64,000 bases of DNA, from positions 9,858,001-9,922,000 of the forward strand of contig NZ_JADBEM010000001.1 in the NCBI RefSeq assembly GCF_014873875.1, written 5' to 3'. This stretch comes from Actinopolymorpha pittospori. Its GTDB lineage: Bacteria > Actinomycetota > Actinomycetes > Propionibacteriales > Actinopolymorphaceae. Under the pieces are notes generated by a model. It searched no databases. It was not told the origin of the DNA and was given only the letters and a program-made list of their open reading frames with translations. The first letter of the stretch is position 1. Each line of letters begins with the position of its first letter. The position numbers and the translations under genes are program-made. Below, one piece after another: positions 60,419 through 64,000 of the stretch.

Positions 60419-61043
60419 CACCCGCCTGCTCGTCGCGCTCTACCGGGTACCCGCATCACCCGGCACCCCGGTGATGTGGCATCCGGCAGGCGCGCCGGTC
60501 CGCAGTTGGCGGGAGCTTGTCCTCGCCAGGCTCGTGGACGATCCCGGCAATCGGGTGCACGGATGGCGCGCCGCCCTGGACGCCGACCCGAAGCTCGCGG
60601 CCCTGTCCACTGCAGTCTGCGACAGGGTGAGGACGCTGGTCGCGGCCTGCCCCGAGCGCCGCGATCTCATACACGGTGATCTCCTGCACGGCAACGTGCT
60701 GGTGAGTCCGGACTGTCGCCGGGTTCAAGCGGTGATTTCCTGGAAGTGTTCGCTACGCGGTGACTTCCTCTACGACGCCGCCTGGTGCAGTGTCTGGGGG
60801 CCCGTGTTCTACCCGGGGATCGCCGCCACCGACCCGCTGTCAGGACTGCTCCAGGACCCAGGCTTACGAGCCGACCAGAGCGCCCTCGTCGACGCCGCCA
60901 TACGCCACCACTGCTACGAGCTGCAGATCGGCTTTACCCACCTGGGGTGGAGCATATGGACCTGGAACCAGGAACATCTCACCACCACCGCCGAACTCCT
61001 CGCCGAAATCCTCGAGCGCGGTCCCCTGCCCTCGACCGGCTGA

Positions 61044-61392
61044 GAGCCGTGGACCTCCGGACGGGCGTCATTTCCAGAACGACGCCGCATCCGACCACGT
61101 GGTCAAAAACAAGGATGCCCGCAACGGGTACGCAAGCGGATCCCCAGGTCTCAGGACCTGTAAGCCGATACCTCCCGGCCCCTCAAAGAATGAGGCCGTT
61201 GAGTCCACAGGGCTATCCACAGATATCGGACAAGGGAACTAAAGGCCCTGAGTCGGCTGAGTTCAGCGGGTAGGCAGACCCGTGAACGGGTCCTGCACAC
61301 CCCTCTGCCGCCTGTGCTTGACCTCAGCTTCCGGCGCGTAGGCGGCCACCTGCAGGTTGTTCTTAGTCCTCGCGCATGCGGGGGATGCAAGA
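61044..61392. other. Intergenic, no gene seen
   Basis: It contains a short dyad CAGGTC-TCAG-GACCTG-like near 61146-61161 and two CCACAG-rich words (GTCCACAGGG, CTATCCACAG) near 61202-61222 that resemble DnaA boxes with mismatches. No coding sequence is supported. Confidence 0.3.
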
Positions 61393-61427
61393 AGAAGCCC
61401 CGCGCCGGTGATGGCCGGGGCTCTTCT
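61393..61427. terminator. Rho-independent-like hairpin
   Basis: AGAAGCCCCG and CGGGGCTCTTCT are inverted with a CGCC/GGC inner stem, forming a long GC-rich hairpin. It lies in the gap between the kinase end and the integrase-linked genes. A T-rich run does not follow, as is common in actinobacteria. Confidence 0.5.
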
Positions 61428-61610
61428 GCGTTCTATGGTCGGTCGGCGCCCAAGGTCGACAGCGGCGACAGTTGGCGCTTCACTCGGCGCGGCGTCGGCC
61501 ACGTGGACGGCGTCGCCCTCGCGGGCGCCCTGCACGTCGCCCGCACCCCGCCGGCGCCTCGGCCTCGGCCACCGGTGCAGGTCAGTCGCTGCCGCGCCGC
61601 CGCCGCGTGA

Positions 61611-61790
61611 CTACTCGGCCACCGTGAAGGGCCGCTCGCGCAGTCTCTGGGCGATCACGTCATGGGCGCGTTGGAGGCCGGCGCGCACGCCGAGGTCGAG
61701 CAACTGCAGCTCGCGCTCGGTGAGGTTGTCCCGGCCGCCCGCCGTCTCTATCGCCTTGCCCAGCGCCAAGGGGCATGTCTGTTCTGGCAT
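61611..61790 (-). CDS. Small protein beside the integrase remnant (59 residues)
   Basis: ATG frame with GGGAAGGGGG upstream: PEQTCPLALGKAIETAGGRD, NLTERELQLLDLGVRAGLQR then AHDVIAQRLRERPFTVAE. The helical, charged sequence is protein-like and the ribosome binding site is good. The position next to the integrase remnant suggests an excisionase/control gene or other island cargo. No family recognised. Confidence 0.5.
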   Translation of the reverse strand: MPEQTCPLALGKAIETAGGRDNLTERELQLLDLGVRAGLQRAHDVIAQRLRERPFTVAE

Positions 61791-61859
61791 GTCGCCCCCT
61801 TCCCCGATAGTTGATCTTCCTCGCGAAGACCTCTTGATTACATGGTGCGCACAGATCGG

Positions 61860-62262
61860 CGTGCGACCCCGCCTTGATCTGGCCAGGAACCACTTACATC
61901 CGGACACGGTTAGACGGGGCCGCGGAGAGAGAAAGCGAGGCGCGCTGATCCTTAAGCTGCGGCCGAAGCGGCGCGGGAGTGAGCGGACTCTCGAGCTGCC
62001 GTCCTGGGCGGTGAACATGCTGAGCGCAAGGCGTGAGCGTCGCGACAGCTGGGTCCTGAAGGTCAACGTCCTGCAGGACGGCGCGGTCTCGGTCCGGGAG
62101 GTCGAGCCGGTGTTCACCGCACCGATGGGCGGGCTACGGGACCCGTCGAACACCCAGGCAGAGCTACGGGCGGTGTTCGATGCGGCCAGCTATGACTGGG
62201 TGAGCTCGCATGTGTTCCGGAAGACGGTCGAGACAGCGGCACCGGTCCGGCACCGCCTCTGA
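61860..62262 (+). pseudogene. Tyrosine recombinase (phage integrase) remnant
   Basis: Reads ALILKLRPKRRGSERTLELP, SWAVNMLSARRERRDSW, then EPVFTAPMGGLRDPSNTQAE, LRAVFDAASYDWVSSHVFRK, ending TVETAAPVRHRL. S-ERTLELPSWAV-ML, PVF-AP-GGLRDPSNTQA-LR and W-SSHVFRKTV are the catalytic-domain landmarks (the SHVFR supplies His and Arg). The N-terminal half and the catalytic Tyr after it are missing. It ends 12 bases before the tRNA-Thr-like repeat, the normal place for an integrase. Confidence 0.8.
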
Positions 62263-62273
62263 CCTGCGGTTTT

Positions 62274-62320
62274 GAGCCAGCGAGGGGACTTGAAGCCCTA
62301 ACCGCCCGATTACAAGCAGG
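62274..62320 (-). repeat. tRNA-Thr-like 3' half, right direct repeat (att-like)
   Basis: The minus strand reads CCTGCTTGTAATCGGGCGG (including an intact CTTGTAA anticodon loop), AGGG with the T-arm TTCAAGTCCCCT, then CGCTGGCTC. It has one mismatch in the T-stem (GGGCTTC). It is a direct repeat of 50677-50721. The integrase remnant lies just to its left, so it may be the attR-like end of the island. Confidence 0.6.
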
Positions 62321-62728
62321 CAGCCCGGCGCTCCACTCCCGGAGTGAGGACCGGGGGTCAGGGGCAGCGCCCCTGGAGAGACCTCAGCCTGAGATGACCC
62401 AAGCCAGCCATGCCGACCGCCTGTGGCCGCGCCGGCCCGTCCGAGGACGGCCGCCAGGCCGCCCGCAGGACGAGGACGAGGACGGGGCGGTGCGCGCCGC
62501 TCGCGGCGCGCCTTGACCTCTAGGAGGTCACGGCAGCAGAGCAGGGGTGCCGTCGATGTGCTCCGTCGGCTGATGTGCGACAGTCGTCGGCCACCTGATC
62601 CGCGACACCTAGGCGCACGGATCTTGCCGATGAGCGGGCACGTCGTTCTGCGCGCCCGCCGAGAAAACCCATTGCGAGTGGCCGGCACCGAATGTCTGAT
62701 TGATCGGCCGCCAATCACCGGAGGGAAC
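62321..62728. other. Intergenic beyond the island boundary
   Basis: No gene is supported. It holds inverted GC repeats (GGGGCAGCGCCCC near 62360) and a GGAGG at about 62720 before the GNAT gene. Confidence 0.35.
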
Positions 62729-63310
62729 ATGACGCCCATGTCGCTGCCCGCCCCCACGCTGCACACCGCTCGCCTTCGGCTGCGTCCCTTCGACGACGCG
62801 GATGCGGACGACCTCTTCGCGCTGCACAGCAGCGCGTACGTCCTGCGCTACTGGGACTCGCCGCCGTGGAGCGAACGCGTGCGTGCCCAGCGGTTCATCA
62901 CGGCTTGCCGGCAGATGGCAGAGGGGGGCACCGGGGTGCGGCTGGCCGTGGATCGTGTCTCCGACGGGGCGTTCATCGGCTGGTGCAGCCTGAACCGGTG
63001 GAATCCGGACTACCGCAGCGCGTCGCTGGGCTACTGCTTCGACGATGCAGCCTGGGGCCACGGCTACGCGACGGAGGCCGCGCGCGTGTTGCTACGGTGG
63101 GCATTCGACACGCTGGACCTTAATCGCGTCCAGGCTGAGGCCGATACGCGCAACGTGGCATCTGCCCGCGTGCTGGAGAAGCTCGGGTTCGTGCGTGAAG
63201 GGACGTTGCGGGAAGACTGCGTCGTGAACGGCGAGGTCTCTGACTCGTGGGTCTACGGGCTGATCAGGCGAGAGTGGCGGCCGTCGTCCGAGCCGGTTCC
63301 CGCCCGCTGA
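62729..63310 (+). CDS. GNAT acetyltransferase (RimJ/RimL type)
   Basis: A 193-residue N-acetyltransferase. Opening LHTARLRLRPFDDADADDLF is the usual RimJ/RimL start; the acetyl-CoA loop is DDAAWGHGYATEAARVLLRW, and NRVQAEADTRNVASARVLEK then LGFVREGTLRED complete the pattern. These enzymes acetylate protein N-termini, amines or antibiotics. GGAGG precedes the ATG at 62729. The substrate is unknown. Confidence 0.9.
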   Translation: MTPMSLPAPTLHTARLRLRPFDDADADDLFALHSSAYVLRYWDSPPWSERVRAQRFITACRQMAEGGTGVRLAVDRVSDGAFIGWCSLNRWNPDYRSASLGYCFDDAAWGHGYATEAARVLLRWAFDTLDLNRVQAEADTRNVASARVLEKLGFVREGTLREDCVVNGEVSDSWVYGLIRREWRPSSEPVPAR

Positions 63311-63498
63311 GTGTCGCTCCCTCGCGAGACATCGCCCGGCATCCGGGTGCTTCGCTTCGCCGCGTCGAGGGGCCGTCACCGGGCACTCTCATGCCGCGTT
63401 GAGTGCGCCCCGGGGAGCATCCATCGCAAGCGCCAGCTCGCCGCACAGCTTGTCGCGGGCGCTGCGTGGCGCGGAGACGAGTTCGTCACCCTCGTCAC

Positions 63499-64000
63499 TC
63501 ACCAGTGACGCTCGGCTCGTCGCGACGGCGCGCCGGGTTGCCACCGCAGCCACCGCGGCAGCGCCCAGGCGCGTACGCCCAGCAGCGCCAGCGCCGCCGG
63601 CAGGAGCACACCGCGTATGACCGTGGCGTCGATCAGGATCGCCACGGCCATGCCGACGCCGAGCATCTTGTACTCGATCGCGCTGAGCGTGACGAAGACG
63701 CTGAAGACGGCCGTCATGATGACGGCGGCGCTGGTGACGACCCCCGCGCTGCAGGCGATGCCGTCGACGATGGCGGCGCGGTCGGCCGCACCGCAGGACC
63801 AGCGTTCGCGGACCCGGCTGAGGATGAAGATGTGGTAGTCCATGCTGAGGCCGAACAGCAGCACGAACATGAAAAGCGGCAGCCAGCTCACGACGCCCCC
63901 GTAGGCGGAGAAGCCGAGCAGCGAGGCCAGGTGACCTTCCTGGAAGATCCACGTCAGCACCCCGTAGGCGGCGCCGACCGAGAGCAGGTTCAGCAGGATC
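63499..64000 (-). CDS. MMPL-family RND transporter, C-terminal part (runs off right edge)
   Basis: The frame enters from the right edge and ends at 63499, giving the last 166 codons. The motif GLSMDYHIFILSRVRERW with AIVDGIACSAGVVTSAAVIM and IEYKMLGVGMAVAILIDATV is the C-terminal SSD-like helical bundle of MMPL proteins (GLSMDYxxFL signature). These proton-driven transporters export lipids or drugs in actinobacteria. The end, LRWQPGAPSRRAERHW, is the typical Pro/Arg tail. The N-terminal half lies outside the window. Confidence 0.93.
   Translation of the reverse strand, partial: ILLNLLSVGAAYGVLTWIFQEGHLASLLGFSAYGGVVSWLPLFMFVLLFGLSMDYHIFILSRVRERWSCGAADRAAIVDGIACSAGVVTSAAVIMTAVFSVFVTLSAIEYKMLGVGMAVAILIDATVIRGVLLPAALALLGVRAWALPRWLRWQPGAPSRRAERHW

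Larger units (their letters stand above)
57522..61043 (+). pseudogene. APH-fold phosphotransferase gene split by IS21
   Basis: The first 113 codons (57522-57859) and the last 208 (60419-61043) are separated by IS21. Joining at the 5-bp target repeat ACCCT gives exactly 963 bases: 320 codons plus stop, against 321 codons in the intact paralogue at 36383. Motifs: GGAWSSAWAYRAGEEELVIR, LPVPQVREVGTTPTGRAYAI, then after the insert HGDLLHGN and AVISWKCSLRGDFLYD. The metal Asp is Ser in both paralogues. GATACT lies six bases before the ATG. A truncated protein or internal start at 60408 might still be made. Confidence 0.85.

Noticed and set aside
61200..61225. Replication origin with DnaA boxes
   Set aside because: Only two imperfect CCACA words are present, with no AT-rich unwinding region or dnaA/dnaN genes.
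1..64000. CRISPR array or polyketide/nonribosomal gene cluster
   Set aside because: No regularly spaced repeats, and no ketosynthase, adenylation-thiolation or carrier domains; the acyl-CoA ligase is alone.

Overview
The window is high-GC DNA with GTG and TTG starts, purine-rich ribosome binding sites next to many apparently leaderless starts, a SigE-type ECF sigma factor, and many MarR, TetR, GntR, LysR and HxlR regulators. It reads as chromosomal accessory DNA of a soil-type actinomycete (Actinomycetota). The genus cannot be fixed from sequence alone; the gene style fits Propionibacteriales or Micromonosporales-like bacteria.

Layout. 0-16 kb: a cut-off kinase, a small Trp-rich protein, a sigma/anti-sigma-like pair, an MFS-SnoaL operon divergent from its MarR regulator, a streptomycin-6-kinase-like gene, a LysR/aldo-keto reductase pair, a TAT-exported hydrolase, a TetR/SRPBCC pair, SDR, VOC and hydrolase genes. 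16-19.4 kb: frame-broken family gene, complete IS3-family element (17205-18583, 3-bp target duplication), and decayed phage-like genes. 19.4-33.8 kb: a peptide-utilisation cluster with a DPP-IV-like peptidase, a Dpp/Opp ABC importer (two permeases, one fused double ATPase, binding lipoprotein), a prolyl-aminopeptidase-like enzyme, an aminopeptidase P-like enzyme, a GntR regulator and a DUF885 metallopeptidase. Both transcription units of this cluster carry the same operator-like sequence. 34-50.6 kb: mixed accessory genes (kinases, GNAT, AlkD-like, Clp-N regulator, orphan TAT lipoprotein, DUF1772/TetR, DUF2089/adhesin-like pair, acyl-CoA ligase). 50.7-62.3 kb: a decayed island bounded by two direct copies of a tRNA-Thr-like 3' half, with an LPMO, a broken IS605-type element, resistance-like genes, an IS21 element inserted in a kinase gene, and an integrase remnant at the right edge. 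The last 1.7 kb holds a GNAT and the C-terminus of an MMPL transporter.

Two themes stand out. First, an unnamed family of small membrane-anchored proteins ending in TT(D/H)xxxVxWL occurs five times (8423, 16603, 34284, 47135, 47768), always on the minus strand and always with an apparent leaderless promoter exactly six bases before the start. Second, six APH-fold kinases, a nucleotidyltransferase and two acetyltransferase genes accumulate in 64 kb. One kinase pair shares loss of the usual metal-binding Asp, and one copy of that pair is split by IS21 such that precise excision would restore 320 codons.

Many genes are truncated, frameshifted or carry single stops (tnpA, tnpB, integrase, ABC exporter, epimerase, DinB, two VOC genes, one family gene). 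This fits repeated insertion and decay, though single-base sequencing errors cannot be excluded for some.
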